Assembly (NCBI GenBank): GCA_003279605.1
Contig: QCHF01000002.1
Span: 509,586-573,585 of the forward strand
Length of the DNA stretch: 64,000 bases
Reading direction: 5' to 3'
Origin: SAR86 cluster bacterium AG-390-O18
GTDB lineage: Bacteria; Pseudomonadota; Gammaproteobacteria; Magnimaribacterales; AG-339-G14
The notes below the pieces were generated by a model that was not told the origin of the DNA, did not search any database, and worked only from the letters and a program-made list of their open reading frames with translations. The translations under genes and the position numbers were made by a program. Below, one piece after another: positions 36,297 to 47,134 of the stretch (positions within the stretch are counted from its first letter, which is position 1; each line of letters opens with the position of its first letter).

Positions 36297-37337
36297 ATGG
36301 TTCTAAAAGCTCTTAAAGGCATCTATTCAACAGATTTATCAATTGACTTAGGTACCGCTAATACACTTATTTTTGCTAAAGGGAAGGGCATTGTTTTAAA
36401 TGAACCTTCCGTAGTAGCTATAAAAAAATCTGAAGGACACAGATCTGTTGTTGCGGTAGGCTCTGAAGCAAAAAGAATGCTAGGAAGAGTTCCTGGAAAC
36501 ATCGAAGCAATTCGACCTCTTAAAGATGGAGTTATAGCAGATTTTCAAGTGACAGAAAAAATGCTTCAACACTTTATTCAAGTTGTTCATGGCGAAAATT
36601 TTTTTAAACCAAGTCCAAGAATATTGATTTGCGTACCTTGTCAATCAACTCAAGTAGAGAGAAGAGCAATAAGAGAGTCAGCTCTTCAAGCTGGTGCGCG
36701 AGAAGTAAGATTAATAGAAGAGCCTATGGCAGCTGCAATTGGCGCTGGATTACCAGTTGAAGAGGCATCGGGTTCTATGGTTGTGGATATTGGCGGAGGT
36801 ACAACCGAAATAGCAATTCTTGCTCTCAATGGCGTTGTTTTTTCCAGCTCCTTAAAAACAGGGGGAGATAGATTTAATGAAGCTATCGTGTCTTACATAA
36901 GAAGAAAATATGGAGTTTTGGTTGGAGAATCTACTGCCGAAAGAATAAAAGAAACTGTTGGTTGTGCAACTCCTGAAAGTGAAGATAAATCAATGGAAAT
37001 TAGAGGAAGAAATTTAGCTGAAGGCGTTCCAAACACAATTAATTTTTCAAGTTTAGAAGCTTATGAAGCTATATCAGGACCTCTATCTTCAATTCTTCAA
37101 TCTATAAGAAATGCTTTAGAACAATCCCCTCCAGAACTGAGTGCAGATATTTCTGAAAGAGGGATAGTTTTGACAGGGGGAGGCGCTTTGCTTACCGACC
37201 TAGATATAATGATATCTGAGCAAACTGGAATTCCAGTAATTGTTGCTGATGATCCTTTAACCTGTGTAGTAAAAGGCGGGGGAATTGCTTTAGACATAAT
37301 TGACAAATTTGATGTAGATCTTCTATCTACAGAGTAA
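36297..37337 (+). CDS. mreB: Rod shape-determining protein MreB
   Basis: MreB is the bacterial actin that guides lateral cell-wall synthesis. The 346 residues match E. coli (347). Actin-fold motifs are present: phosphate 1 loop [12 protein letters not shown], phosphate 2 loop [14 protein letters not shown], and the adenosine motif [11 protein letters not shown]. It begins mreBCD, so the organism is probably rod-shaped or curved. The upstream gap (36217-36296) is shared with gatC and shows no convincing promoter by eye. Confidence 0.97.
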   Translation: MVLKALKGIYSTDLSIDLGTANTLIFAKGKGIVLNEPSVVAIKKSEGHRSVVAVGSEAKRMLGRVPGNIEAIRPLKDGVIADFQVTEKMLQHFIQVVHGENFFKPSPRILICVPCQSTQVERRAIRESALQAGAREVRLIEEPMAAAIGAGLPVEEASGSMVVDIGGGTTEIAILALNGVVFSSSLKTGGDRFNEAIVSYIRRKYGVLVGESTAERIKETVGCATPESEDKSMEIRGRNLAEGVPNTINFSSLEAYEAISGPLSSILQSIRNALEQSPPELSADISERGIVLTGGGALLTDLDIMISEQTGIPVIVADDPLTCVVKGGGIALDIIDKFDVDLLSTE

Positions 37338-37341
37338 TTCC

Positions 37342-38190
37342 ATGTTCGGCGGTGAACACAAACAAACTGATATTGCACAATCAGCTATATTCACCACTGG
37401 GTCAATGCGAGCAAGTCGTTTCTATCCAGCGATTCTTTTTACTTTTCTTGTAATGTATGGAGATTATTCGTTTGATTTAAGCAGTAAAATTAGAATCGTT
37501 TCGTCATATATTTTTTCTCCTTTCTCTCAAATTGAATATCTTGCTAGAGACAGTTTTAATTCATTTGATTCATATTTTTCATCTCAGAAAAAGCTTTCTG
37601 AAGAAATTATCATGTTAAGAAATAAGATAAAAGATTTAGAAAATCAAAATCTCGCTCTTCAAAATACAAAAACTTCTTTAAATGAGCTTGAAGAACTTTT
37701 TGACTTAAGAAAGAGTTTTCAGGAAAGAGAAATTTTTTTAGGCAAGATCAAAGATTTCAAGAAATTTCCAAAAGAACTTATTTCAGTTGAAATTAGAACA
37801 AAAAATATTACAAAAGACATGATTGCTTTTAATGCTTTTGGGTTAATTGGGGTTATAGACGAACTACTTAGTAACTCAATAAAAATCATACCTCTTCACG
37901 ATGCATCAATAAAAGTTCCAGCAAAGAATGCTAGAACCTTGGAAAATATAATTATAGTTGGAACAGGTGAGCCTAAAACATTTCAAATTGAAGAATTTAA
38001 AAAAAATGGAGATATAAAAATAGGGGATAAAATCATTTCATCTGGATTGGGAGGTAGGTTTCCAGAAGGTTTTTTACTTGGAAGGGTGACTGAGGTAGAA
38101 GAAAATGATCAATCAAATTTTTTGCAAATTACAGTTGAAAATACTTTTGACTTTAGTTTTGGTTCTAAAATTTTATTTACTAAGCCATGA
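37342..38190 (+). CDS. mreC: Rod shape-determining protein MreC
   Basis: MreC is the periplasmic scaffold of the elongation machinery and binds PBP2 and MreD. The 282 residues have a short cytosolic N-terminus, a membrane helix around 30-46, a coiled coil near 80-120 (EEIIMLRNKIKDLENQNLA) and two beta domains. The late GDKIISSGLGGRFPEGFLLG signature is the strongest family mark. It starts 4 bases after mreB and its stop overlaps the mreD start by 4 bases. Confidence 0.94.
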   Translation: MFGGEHKQTDIAQSAIFTTGSMRASRFYPAILFTFLVMYGDYSFDLSSKIRIVSSYIFSPFSQIEYLARDSFNSFDSYFSSQKKLSEEIIMLRNKIKDLENQNLALQNTKTSLNELEELFDLRKSFQEREIFLGKIKDFKKFPKELISVEIRTKNITKDMIAFNAFGLIGVIDELLSNSIKIIPLHDASIKVPAKNARTLENIIIVGTGEPKTFQIEEFKKNGDIKIGDKIISSGLGGRFPEGFLLGRVTEVEENDQSNFLQITVENTFDFSFGSKILFTKP

Positions 38191-38693
38191 ATAGTCTTGA
38201 TGATAAAAAATCTTCTATTTTTAATTTTTATTTTTTCGTAGGACTTACTTTAATTATCGCTTCAATAATTGAGGTTTTATTAAATGATTTCTTGCTATCT
38301 AGGTTAACTTTACCCTTAACTCTGATGACCTTAATTTATTGGAATGTAGCAACACCCAGGAATGTAGGTTTCTTTTGGACCATGCTTTCTGGTTTTATTT
38401 TAGATATCTTTTTAGGATATCTCTTAGGAATTCATGTTGTTATATTTCTTTTGGCATCATACTTTTCACAAAGATACTTCCATAGGTTTAGAGCATTGTT
38501 TAGATTACAACAATCTTTGATTGTGGCAATTATTGTTTTCATTTATCAAATTTATTTCATTCTTATATCTAATAATTTCACCTCATCTATAGTTTTTGAA
38601 TTATTGATCTTAACAATAATCTCTAGCCTTTTTTGGCCAATTATTTACGGAGTTTTGAGATATTTGAGGATAAAACTTACTTACGGACAGTAA
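38187..38693 (+). CDS. mreD: Rod shape-determining protein MreD
   Basis: MreD is the integral membrane member of the MreBCD complex. The 168 residues hold about five hydrophobic helices. Features shared with the family are the WNVATPRNVGFFWTMLSGF stretch (family form P..vg...aw..Gl..D) and LDIFLGYLLGIHVVIF. The start overlaps the mreC stop (ATGA). It converges with lptB across only 9 bases, with no terminator visible between them. Confidence 0.9.
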   Translation: MNSLDDKKSSIFNFYFFVGLTLIIASIIEVLLNDFLLSRLTLPLTLMTLIYWNVATPRNVGFFWTMLSGFILDIFLGYLLGIHVVIFLLASYFSQRYFHRFRALFRLQQSLIVAIIVFIYQIYFILISNNFTSSIVFELLILTIISSLFWPIIYGVLRYLRIKLTYGQ

Positions 38694-38702
38694 AAATTTT
38701 GC

Positions 38703-39416
38703 CTAAGTTACATCACCAAGATAGACTTTTTTAACTAATTCATTTTGAACAATTTCATTTGGAATACCTTGTGCTATAACTTGTCCTGAATTAATGACAT
38801 ATATGAAATCACAAATATCCAGAGTAGCTTTAACATTGTGATCGCTTATTAAAACCCCTATGCCTTTTTCTTTAAGACCCTTAATCAATGTCTTTATCTC
38901 ACTTATTATGAGGGGATCAATTCCTGCAAAAGGTTCATCAAGCAATATTAGTTTTGGACTTAATGCAATTGCTCTAGCAATTTCAACCCTTCTTCTCTGA
39001 CCCCCGGATAAAGAATTACACTTTTGAGCTTTGATATTCATTAGATCAAATTCTTCAGAAATTTGAGTTAATTTATTTTCAATTTCTCTCTTATCATATT
39101 TTTTTGCTTCTAGTGCAGCCTTAATATTTTCTTCAACAGTAAGTTCTCTAAAAACAGAAGGCTCTTGAGGAAGGTAAATTACTCCTAGATCTGATCTTTG
39201 TTCAAAACTTAGGCTATTTACTAACTTTGAGTCATAAAGCACTTCTCCTTCAGAAGGTTTGCTCAAACCAGCCAAAATAGAGAACAAAGATGTTTTACCT
39301 GCTCCATTTGGACCCAGCAAACCATATATACTATCTGAAGTTATAGAGATATCTATGCCCTCAAGTATATTTATCTTGTTGAAAATTTTTTTAAGTTTTT
39401 TCCCTTCAATACGCAT
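38703..39416 (-). CDS. lptB: Lipopolysaccharide export ATPase LptB
   Basis: LptB is the cytosolic ATPase of LptB2FGC, which extracts LPS from the inner membrane. The 237 residues have Walker A GPNGAGKTS, Q loop YLPQEPSVF, signature LSGGQRRRVEIARA, Walker B LILLDEPFAGIDP and switch His ISDHNVKATL. The YLPQEPSVFRELTVEENI segment is typical of LptB rather than other ABC ATPases. It follows lptC by 5 bases. In E. coli lptA lies between lptC and lptB; here it is missing. Confidence 0.94.
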   Translation of the reverse strand: MRIEGKKLKKIFNKINILEGIDISITSDSIYGLLGPNGAGKTSLFSILAGLSKPSEGEVLYDSKLVNSLSFEQRSDLGVIYLPQEPSVFRELTVEENIKAALEAKKYDKREIENKLTQISEEFDLMNIKAQKCNSLSGGQRRRVEIARAIALSPKLILLDEPFAGIDPLIISEIKTLIKGLKEKGIGVLISDHNVKATLDICDFIYVINSGQVIAQGIPNEIVQNELVKKVYLGDVT

Positions 39417-39421
39417 ATGAA

Positions 39422-40051
39422 TTAATAATTTTTAATATTTAGTTTTGATGGAAAAATTAATTCTCCATTTGATTTTAACTTCACCAAAGACGTCTCTGTC
39501 ACTAACCCTTCATTATCTTTTAAATATATAGGACTACCTTTAAAAACCATCTCACCTTCATTCAAAATAATTTCTTTCACAGAGATTTCATATTCATCTA
39601 TAAAAAGTATTAATTCATTAGATGATAAGTTTCTTTTATTAAGATCAATATCAATTTTGCTAGCTTTTCCTAAAATAATTTTTTCATTTACCTTGCCAGA
39701 GATTTCCGTTTTATTTTCAAGTTGTACTAAATTTTTATCGTAAGCAATTGTTCCCTTATTTGATTTTATTTTTAAAAAGGTATTTTTTCCGGAAATATCT
39801 ATTTTTGGCTGATAAACATAAAGGTTTTTTTCTTCTTTTAAAGAATTAACCATTGAAGATTTTACTTTTAAAACAAAATCACTCTCTTTAAAACCTAAAT
39901 TAATGGAAATATTTTTTGCTTCAAAAACTATTTCGTTATTTTGTTTAATTAATTTAGAAGATGACGGGTTTAAAAAAAATGAAGACAAAAACAAGACAGA
40001 ACCAATAAGAAAAAATAAAGCAACTAAATATACAAAAATGCTTTTTGGCAT
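39422..40051 (-). CDS. lptC: LptC-like LPS transport protein
   Basis: A 209-residue protein with an N-terminal membrane helix (about 5-27) and a periplasmic region made of beta strands, as in LptC. E. coli LptC has 191 residues. The strand pattern (IVFEAKNISINLGF, FLKIKSNKGTIAYD, VQLENKTEISG) fits the LptC/LptA jellyroll repeat. LptC takes LPS from the LptBFG complex and hands it to LptA. It sits between kdsD and lptB, sharing one base with kdsD, which supports the call. Because no lptA is present, it may be an LptC with extra strands, or LptA may be encoded elsewhere. Confidence 0.75.
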   Translation of the reverse strand: MPKSIFVYLVALFFLIGSVLFLSSFFLNPSSSKLIKQNNEIVFEAKNISINLGFKESDFVLKVKSSMVNSLKEEKNLYVYQPKIDISGKNTFLKIKSNKGTIAYDKNLVQLENKTEISGKVNEKIILGKASKIDIDLNKRNLSSNELILFIDEYEISVKEIILNEGEMVFKGSPIYLKDNEGLVTETSLVKLKSNGELIFPSKLNIKNY

Positions 40052-41028
40052 TAAATTATTTTTGCTGAAAGAATTTCATGCATTCTGATTAAACCTGTTA
40101 TTTTTTTATTAGAGTTCTTTACGATCAATGAATAAATCTTTTGGTCTTCCATAATCCTCGAAACATCAAGGACAAGATCAAAATCATTAACAAATTTAAA
40201 ATTTTTAGTCATAACTTTTTTTATAGGAGTTGAAGTAAGGTCTATACGATTATTTATCATTCTTCTTAAATCTCCATCTGTGAAAATACCTTTCACAAGA
40301 CCTTGAATTTTTATCAAGCCTAATCCAAAACCTTTTTTTGAGATTTTCTCCATTGCGTCAATTATAGAAATATTTCCATCTATGAAAGGCAAATCTTTTT
40401 CTTTGATCATAATTTCTTTTACCTTAATGAAACTTTTACCAAGACTACCACCTGGATGATTTGCACCAAAGTCAGACCTTTTTAAACCTCCATGGTTTGC
40501 TATAGCTATAGAAATAGCATCCCCAATCATCATCATGGCAGTCGTACTAGATGTTGGGACAAGGTTCAGAATATCTGCCTCCTTTTCTAAACTCAAAGAT
40601 ATATGCGCTATAGATGATAATGCTATGGTTGAGTTTTTGTTTCCAGTAACAGAACAAATATTCACTTTTTTTTGCTTGAGGTTAGGAAGCAGATCAACTA
40701 ATTCTTCCGTCTCTCCTGAATAAGAGAAAATAATTAATGAATCTTTTTTGGTTATCGCACCAAGATCTCCATGACTAGCCTCAGCTGCGTTTATATAAAA
40801 AGATGGTTTTCCTAGACTAGAAAGCGTGGCTGATATTTTTTCAGATACCTTTCCTGATTTCCCTATACCCAAAAAGATTAAATTTCCTTTTGTTTCTAAT
40901 AAAAAGTTACAAACCTCATTGAATTCATTTTTGGAAATTCCTGAAGAAACTGTTTGAAGAGCATCAATTTCATTCGAAATGACTTTTTTACCAATTTCAA
41001 AAAAATTAATTTTTTTTGGTTTTTTCAT
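40051..41028 (-). CDS. kdsD: D-arabinose-5-phosphate isomerase
   Basis: KdsD converts ribulose-5-phosphate to arabinose-5-phosphate, the first step to Kdo for lipopolysaccharide. The 325 residues have a SIS domain (about 40-180: FLGIGKSGKVSEKISATLSS, FSYSGETEELV, and NLVPTSSTTAMMMIGDA) and a C-terminal CBS pair (about 205-325: GIFTDGDLRR). Length matches E. coli KdsD (328). It is first in kdsD-lptC-lptB and diverges from mlaC-murA, as in E. coli. The kdsC phosphatase gene that normally follows is absent. Confidence 0.94.
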   Translation of the reverse strand: MKKPKKINFFEIGKKVISNEIDALQTVSSGISKNEFNEVCNFLLETKGNLIFLGIGKSGKVSEKISATLSSLGKPSFYINAAEASHGDLGAITKKDSLIIFSYSGETEELVDLLPNLKQKKVNICSVTGNKNSTIALSSIAHISLSLEKEADILNLVPTSSTTAMMMIGDAISIAIANHGGLKRSDFGANHPGGSLGKSFIKVKEIMIKEKDLPFIDGNISIIDAMEKISKKGFGLGLIKIQGLVKGIFTDGDLRRMINNRIDLTSTPIKKVMTKNFKFVNDFDLVLDVSRIMEDQKIYSLIVKNSNKKITGLIRMHEILSAKII

Positions 41029-41078
41029 CTGTGATTAATTATCCTGTAGTAGACTAGGCTATTTAAATCCGATTATAA

Positions 41079-42966
<1,888 letters not shown>

Positions 42967-42967
<1 letters not shown>

Positions 42968-43590
42968 TGTTAATTGTTTTACCAAAAGGAAGATTACTAA
43001 AAGAAATTAAAAATCTTTTGGAAAAGATAGGCGTATCTTTTGAAGACTCATCAAGAAAGCTAGTTATGGATACCTCTGTCAAAGGTATCAAAGTTGCGAT
43101 TCTTAGATCTTGGGATATTCCTAAGTTTGTCAATAAAGGTATTGCAGACATGGGCTTTGTTGGGAAAGATGTTCTTAATGAGATTGAAGATGAAGAAAAT
43201 TTTTATGAATCTTTAGATATGGGATTTGGCAGGTGTCGTCTTTCTTTAGCTGCTTATGAGAAAATGAATAATTCAAACAAACCTGTAGTGGCAACGAAAT
43301 ATCCAGTTTCTGCGAAAGCTTTCTTTGCTTCAAAAATGCAGAATGTCGAAATAATAAAATTAAAAGGCGCTATAGAAATTGCTCCAATACTTGGACTTTC
43401 GGATTATATAGTTGATCTTGTTCAAACGGGAAATACGCTGAAAGAAAATGGATTATCTGAGTTAGAGGTGATTCAAGATATTTCAACTAGATTAATCATT
43501 AATAAATCCTCTTTCAAAACAAACAACTCAAAAATAGAAAGATTAGTTCTTTCTATGAAAGATGCTCTCAATGAAAACTCTAAAAATTAA
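42967..43590 (+). CDS. hisG: ATP phosphoribosyltransferase, short form
   Basis: HisG joins ATP and PRPP in the first step of histidine synthesis. The 207 residues are of the short type, which lacks the C-terminal regulatory ACT-like domain of the 299-residue E. coli enzyme. Short HisG normally needs the HisZ subunit; hisZ is not in this window. Visible motifs are LPKGRLLKEI, ADMGFVGKDVL and the PRPP loop DYIVDLVQTGNTLKENGL. It shares one base with murA and overlaps hisD. Confidence 0.94.
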
Positions 43591-44875
43591 GCAAGTATCT
43601 TTTACTTTCGCCAAAAAATACTTATTGCAAAATAAAATTACAAATAAAGCTTCTCATATCCGAGAAGCTGTCCAAAAAATAATCCATAATGTAAAAAAAA
43701 ACGGTGATAAAGCTTTAATAAATCTTTCTAATAAAATTGATAAAACAGAATTTAAAACCGTTTCCGAAGCTTCTTTTAATAAGTCTGATCTAAAAGAGAA
43801 TTATGAAAAGTTAGATAGTGGAACAAAGAAAAACTTAAATTTTATTAAGAAAAGAATAATAAATTTTCATAAAGCAATAAAGATAAGTGATTTAAAAATA
43901 AAGGATGGAATATTTAATTTTTTAGGTCAAATCCATAAACCTATAGATAAGATTGGGCTTTATGCGCCCGGAGGAAAAGCTGTTTACCCATCATCTATTC
44001 TAATGACTGCTTTAGTTGCAAGAGTGGCAGGTTGTAAAGAGATTAATCTTTTCTTTCCAAGTTCCTCCAGAAAAGCAAAAACGTTAATGCTAGGGACTGC
44101 TCATTTAGCTGGAATAACTAACGCTTATAACTTTGGCGGAGCTCATGCAATAGCTGCAATGGCATATGGGACAGAGACAATACCAAAGTCAGATAAAATC
44201 TTTGGACCTGGAAATAACTATGTTGCAGAAGCAAAAAGACAGGTATTTGGAGATGTTGGCATAGATTCATTCGCCGGCCCATCTGAAGTATTAATTATTT
44301 CCGATAAGAAAAAAGGGTTTGAAGAATTAGCTGCCGATCTAATTGCCCAGGCTGAGCATGGAGAAGATTCTAAATGTATTTTCATTCAAATTGGAAAAGG
44401 GGGATTAGAGGCTTTGTTTAAAGAACTTGACCTACAAGTGAATGCTGCCCCAAGAGGGAAAACAATAAAAGCAGCTTTAGAAAAAAATTCAATGTTTATT
44501 CAGGTTAAAAATTTAGAAGAAGCAATTGAAATTAATAACCTTGTGGGACCAGAACATTTGCAAATTATTTATAAAAATTTTAAAGAGTCTTTATTAAAAA
44601 GATTCATTGCTGGAGCTATTTTTATTGGAGAAAATAATACGGCTGTGTTGGGAGATTATGCTGCGGGACCAAGTCATGTCATTCCAACAAATTCTGCTGC
44701 CAGATTTAGTTCGCCTGTCAGTATTGAAGACTTTTTAGTAAGAACCTCTGTAACAGAAATTAAATCTATAAAAAATAAAGCCAAATATAATGAACTACTT
44801 GATAATTCGATATTTTTAGCAGAACTAGAAGGTTTGTATGGGCATGCAAATGCTTTAAAACTGAGGCGTAAATAG
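43562..44875 (+). CDS. hisD: Histidinol dehydrogenase
   Basis: HisD oxidises histidinol to histidine in two NAD-dependent steps. The 437 residues (an internal ATG at 43571 would give 434) match the family. Landmarks are IGLYAPGGKAVYPSSILM, FGGAHAIAAMAYGTETIP, IFGPGNNYVAEAKRQVFG, GIDSFAGPSEVLII and the zinc-site region AQAEHGEDS. The start lies inside hisG (29-base overlap), so the two are coupled. The gene converges with the DegS-like gene with only 3 bases between stops. The rest of the his pathway is elsewhere. Confidence 0.95.
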   Translation: MLSMKTLKIKQVSFTFAKKYLLQNKITNKASHIREAVQKIIHNVKKNGDKALINLSNKIDKTEFKTVSEASFNKSDLKENYEKLDSGTKKNLNFIKKRIINFHKAIKISDLKIKDGIFNFLGQIHKPIDKIGLYAPGGKAVYPSSILMTALVARVAGCKEINLFFPSSSRKAKTLMLGTAHLAGITNAYNFGGAHAIAAMAYGTETIPKSDKIFGPGNNYVAEAKRQVFGDVGIDSFAGPSEVLIISDKKKGFEELAADLIAQAEHGEDSKCIFIQIGKGGLEALFKELDLQVNAAPRGKTIKAALEKNSMFIQVKNLEEAIEINNLVGPEHLQIIYKNFKESLLKRFIAGAIFIGENNTAVLGDYAAGPSHVIPTNSAARFSSPVSIEDFLVRTSVTEIKSIKNKAKYNELLDNSIFLAELEGLYGHANALKLRRK

Positions 44876-44878
44876 ATA

Positions 44879-45652
44879 CTATCTATCTACAATTGAATTG
44901 AAGACTTCAATAACTGTATCTACAGGGATGGCAAAATTTAACCCCTGATTTCCTCCGGAAGTCGATCTGATTACATTTACAACGCCTAATAATCTTCCTC
45001 TATCATCAATTAATGCTCCGCCAGAGTTTCCTGGATTTATTGATGCATCAGTCTGGATAAAATTTCCTTTTTTATCCTGGAAAGTTCTATTTATGGCACT
45101 AACTATTCCTTTGCTAAATGATTGCCCCAATCCTTGAGGATTACCAATTGCAATTACAGACTCTCCAACTTTAACCTGATCTATGTTTTTCCTGATTTTA
45201 AAAGGTTTCAGATCAATCGAATCAATAACTCCTAGAACTGCAATATCTGCTTCTGAATCAAATCCTAATATTTGTGTTTTTACTGTTTTGCCTAAATGAT
45301 TTTCTACTATCAATTCTTGATTTTGATTAAAAGCATCGCTAATAACGTGAAAATTTGTAACTATCAGGCCTTTTTCCATAACAACTCCTGATCCATTAGG
45401 GAAAAAGCCGGTTTTAACAACTCGTCTATTGTATTTAAAGCCAAATTCATTTGACTGTTCTTGCCAAGCTTTCCATTTTTTTATTGTCCAAATATTTACA
45501 ACCGAAGGAGAAGTTCTTTCAAGTACATTTGAAATATTATGATAGAAAGGGATATAGATATCTGTTTTCCCATAGAAATTAGAAAAAATTAAACCAGAAA
45601 GGGCGCCTAAAATTACCCATAAAGAGATGACAAAATAACTTTTTTTAATCAT
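44879..45652 (-). CDS. DegS/HtrA-like membrane-anchored serine protease without PDZ domain
   Basis: 257 residues: an N-terminal membrane anchor (about 5-25) followed by a trypsin-like protease domain. The triad is visible: His in IVTNFHVISD, Asp in SEADIAVLG and Ser in PGNSGGALI, with ASINPGNSGG typical of HtrA proteases. DegS in E. coli cleaves RseA to release sigma E and has a C-terminal PDZ domain (355 residues). Here the protein stops right after the protease domain (NFAIPVDTVIEVFNSIV). I chose the ATG at 45652; the reading frame could start at a TTG 12 bases upstream. degS lies near rplM-rpsI in E. coli too, which supports orthology. Confidence 0.8.
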   Translation of the reverse strand: MIKKSYFVISLWVILGALSGLIFSNFYGKTDIYIPFYHNISNVLERTSPSVVNIWTIKKWKAWQEQSNEFGFKYNRRVVKTGFFPNGSGVVMEKGLIVTNFHVISDAFNQNQELIVENHLGKTVKTQILGFDSEADIAVLGVIDSIDLKPFKIRKNIDQVKVGESVIAIGNPQGLGQSFSKGIVSAINRTFQDKKGNFIQTDASINPGNSGGALIDDRGRLLGVVNVIRSTSGGNQGLNFAIPVDTVIEVFNSIVDR

Positions 45653-45709
45653 TGATAATAGCAATTATAACCTCTCTGAGTTATCATTCTCGCCTTTCAA
45701 AACTTATTT

Positions 45710-46138
45710 ATGGAAACTAAGAGTTACAAAAGCGTTAATATAGAAAAGAATTGGCACCTAGTTGATGCTGAGGACAAAGTTTTAGGCAGATTGGCTGTCA
45801 AAATAGCTACTATTCTCTCAGGAAAAAATAAAGCACAGTATTCTCCAAATGCTGACCTAGGAGATTTTGTAGTTGTTGTTAACGCTGAGAAAGTTAAGGT
45901 AACTGGGAATAAATTTTCTCAAAAAAACTATTACCATCACACAGGATATCCTGGAGGACTTAAAACAAAATCTTTTGAAAAGATGCAAGAAGATTCTCCT
46001 GAAAAAATAATTGAAAAGGCAGTAAAAGGAATGCTACCTAAAAATAAACTTGCTAATCAGATAATTAAAAAGTTAAAAGTTTATTCGGGTTCCTCTCATC
46101 CTCATATTGGACAACAACCTAAAGAATTATCAATTTAA
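45710..46138 (+). CDS. rplM: 50S ribosomal protein L13
   Basis: L13 is an early-assembly protein of the large subunit and in E. coli also regulates its own mRNA. The 142 residues equal the E. coli length. Family signatures are [19 protein letters not shown], the [19 protein letters not shown] stretch and [20 protein letters not shown]. The upstream gap of 57 bases is shared with the divergent DegS-like gene. It contains TATCAT at 45682-45687 followed by TCTCGCC, a possible -10 box without a good -35. rpsI follows after 9 bases. Confidence 0.96.
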   Translation: METKSYKSVNIEKNWHLVDAEDKVLGRLAVKIATILSGKNKAQYSPNADLGDFVVVVNAEKVKVTGNKFSQKNYYHHTGYPGGLKTKSFEKMQEDSPEKIIEKAVKGMLPKNKLANQIIKKLKVYSGSSHPHIGQQPKELSI

Positions 46139-46147
46139 TTTAAGAAT

Positions 46148-46537
46148 ATGTCTGAAGCAATATACGCAACTGGAAGAAGAAAAAGTGCAACAGCTAGAGT
46201 CTACCTTTATGAAGGTTCAGGAAATATATTAATAAATGATCTACCTTTAGAAGAATACTTTGGTAGAGAAGTAGCTAAAATACTTGTAAAACAGCCTTTG
46301 AAACTTTTAAGTTGTGATCAAAAATATGACTTTAAAATTAAAGTTTCTGGTGGAGGTTCCTTCGGGCAAGCTGGCGCTATAAGACATGGTATTTCAAGAG
46401 CGTTGGAAAAGAAAGATAGCGAGTTTAGAGGAGCATTAAAATCTGCAGGCTACTTAACAAGAGATTCAAGAAAAGTGGAAAGAAAAAAAGTTGGATTAAG
46501 AAAAGCAAGAAAAGCTCCTCAATTCAGCAAAAGATAA
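46148..46537 (+). CDS. rpsI: 30S ribosomal protein S9
   Basis: S9 is a small-subunit head protein whose basic C-terminal tail reaches the P-site tRNA. The 129 residues match the E. coli length (130). They carry [35 protein letters not shown] and the tail [22 protein letters not shown], ending in the conserved SKR. It follows rplM by 9 bases, and petA begins 3 bases after its stop, so ribosomal protein and bc1 genes share a transcript. Confidence 0.97.
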   Translation: MSEAIYATGRRKSATARVYLYEGSGNILINDLPLEEYFGREVAKILVKQPLKLLSCDQKYDFKIKVSGGGSFGQAGAIRHGISRALEKKDSEFRGALKSAGYLTRDSRKVERKKVGLRKARKAPQFSKR

Positions 46538-46540
46538 AAC

Positions 46541-47134
46541 ATGCAACCCAAAAGTCCTCCTAATCCTGGTAGAAGGAAATTCCTTACTTATACGACTTCT
46601 TTCCTAGGAATTATAGGAGCGTTTTTCACAGCCATACCTTTTGTCAGTGCCTTTAAACCAAGTGCTAAAGCAGAAGCTGCCGGTGCCCCAGTAAAAGTTG
46701 ACCTTTCAAAATTACTTCCAGGAGAAATGATGACTGTTGAGTGGAGAGGAAGGCCAGTTTTTGTAGTTAATATTCCAAAAGAAAATAAAAACTTCATAAC
46801 AAAAAACTTAGAAAGACTAGCTGATCCGAATATGGAAGATCCTTCTCAACCGGATTATGCAAGAAATGATATTAGATCAAGAAAAGAAGGAATAGCTGTT
46901 TTAACTGGAGTTTGTACTCATTTGGGGTGTGCTCCAAAGTATTATCCAGAAGCAAAGCCAGAAGACTTTGATTCAAATTGGCAGGGAGGATTTTTTTGTC
47001 CTTGTCACGGTTCAAAATTTGACTTGGTTGGAAGGGTTTATGCAAATGTTCCTGCCCCTACGAATTTAGTTGTGCCTCCACATTTTTTTGAAAAAGATAA
47101 CTTATTGGTTATCGGATCAGACGGAGTAAGTTAA
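46541..47134 (+). CDS. petA: Ubiquinol-cytochrome c reductase iron-sulfur (Rieske) subunit
   Basis: The Rieske subunit of cytochrome bc1 takes one electron from ubiquinol. The 197 residues begin with a twin-arginine motif and membrane anchor ([17 protein letters not shown], then about 20-40 hydrophobic). The 2Fe-2S ligands are in CTHLGCAP and CPCHGSKFD, the standard two-Cys two-His set. The fold ends with [10 protein letters not shown]. It overlaps petB by one base. The rpsI-petABC-sspA order occurs in pseudomonads, not in E. coli, which lacks bc1. The complex implies aerobic respiration through cytochrome c. Confidence 0.96.
   Translation: MQPKSPPNPGRRKFLTYTTSFLGIIGAFFTAIPFVSAFKPSAKAEAAGAPVKVDLSKLLPGEMMTVEWRGRPVFVVNIPKENKNFITKNLERLADPNMEDPSQPDYARNDIRSRKEGIAVLTGVCTHLGCAPKYYPEAKPEDFDSNWQGGFFCPCHGSKFDLVGRVYANVPAPTNLVVPPHFFEKDNLLVIGSDGVS

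Noticed and set aside
44872-44890. Small palindrome TAGATACTATCTA between hisD and the DegS-like gene as a two-way terminator
   Set aside because: The stem is six AT-rich pairs with no loop space and no T run, so it is unlikely to terminate transcription.
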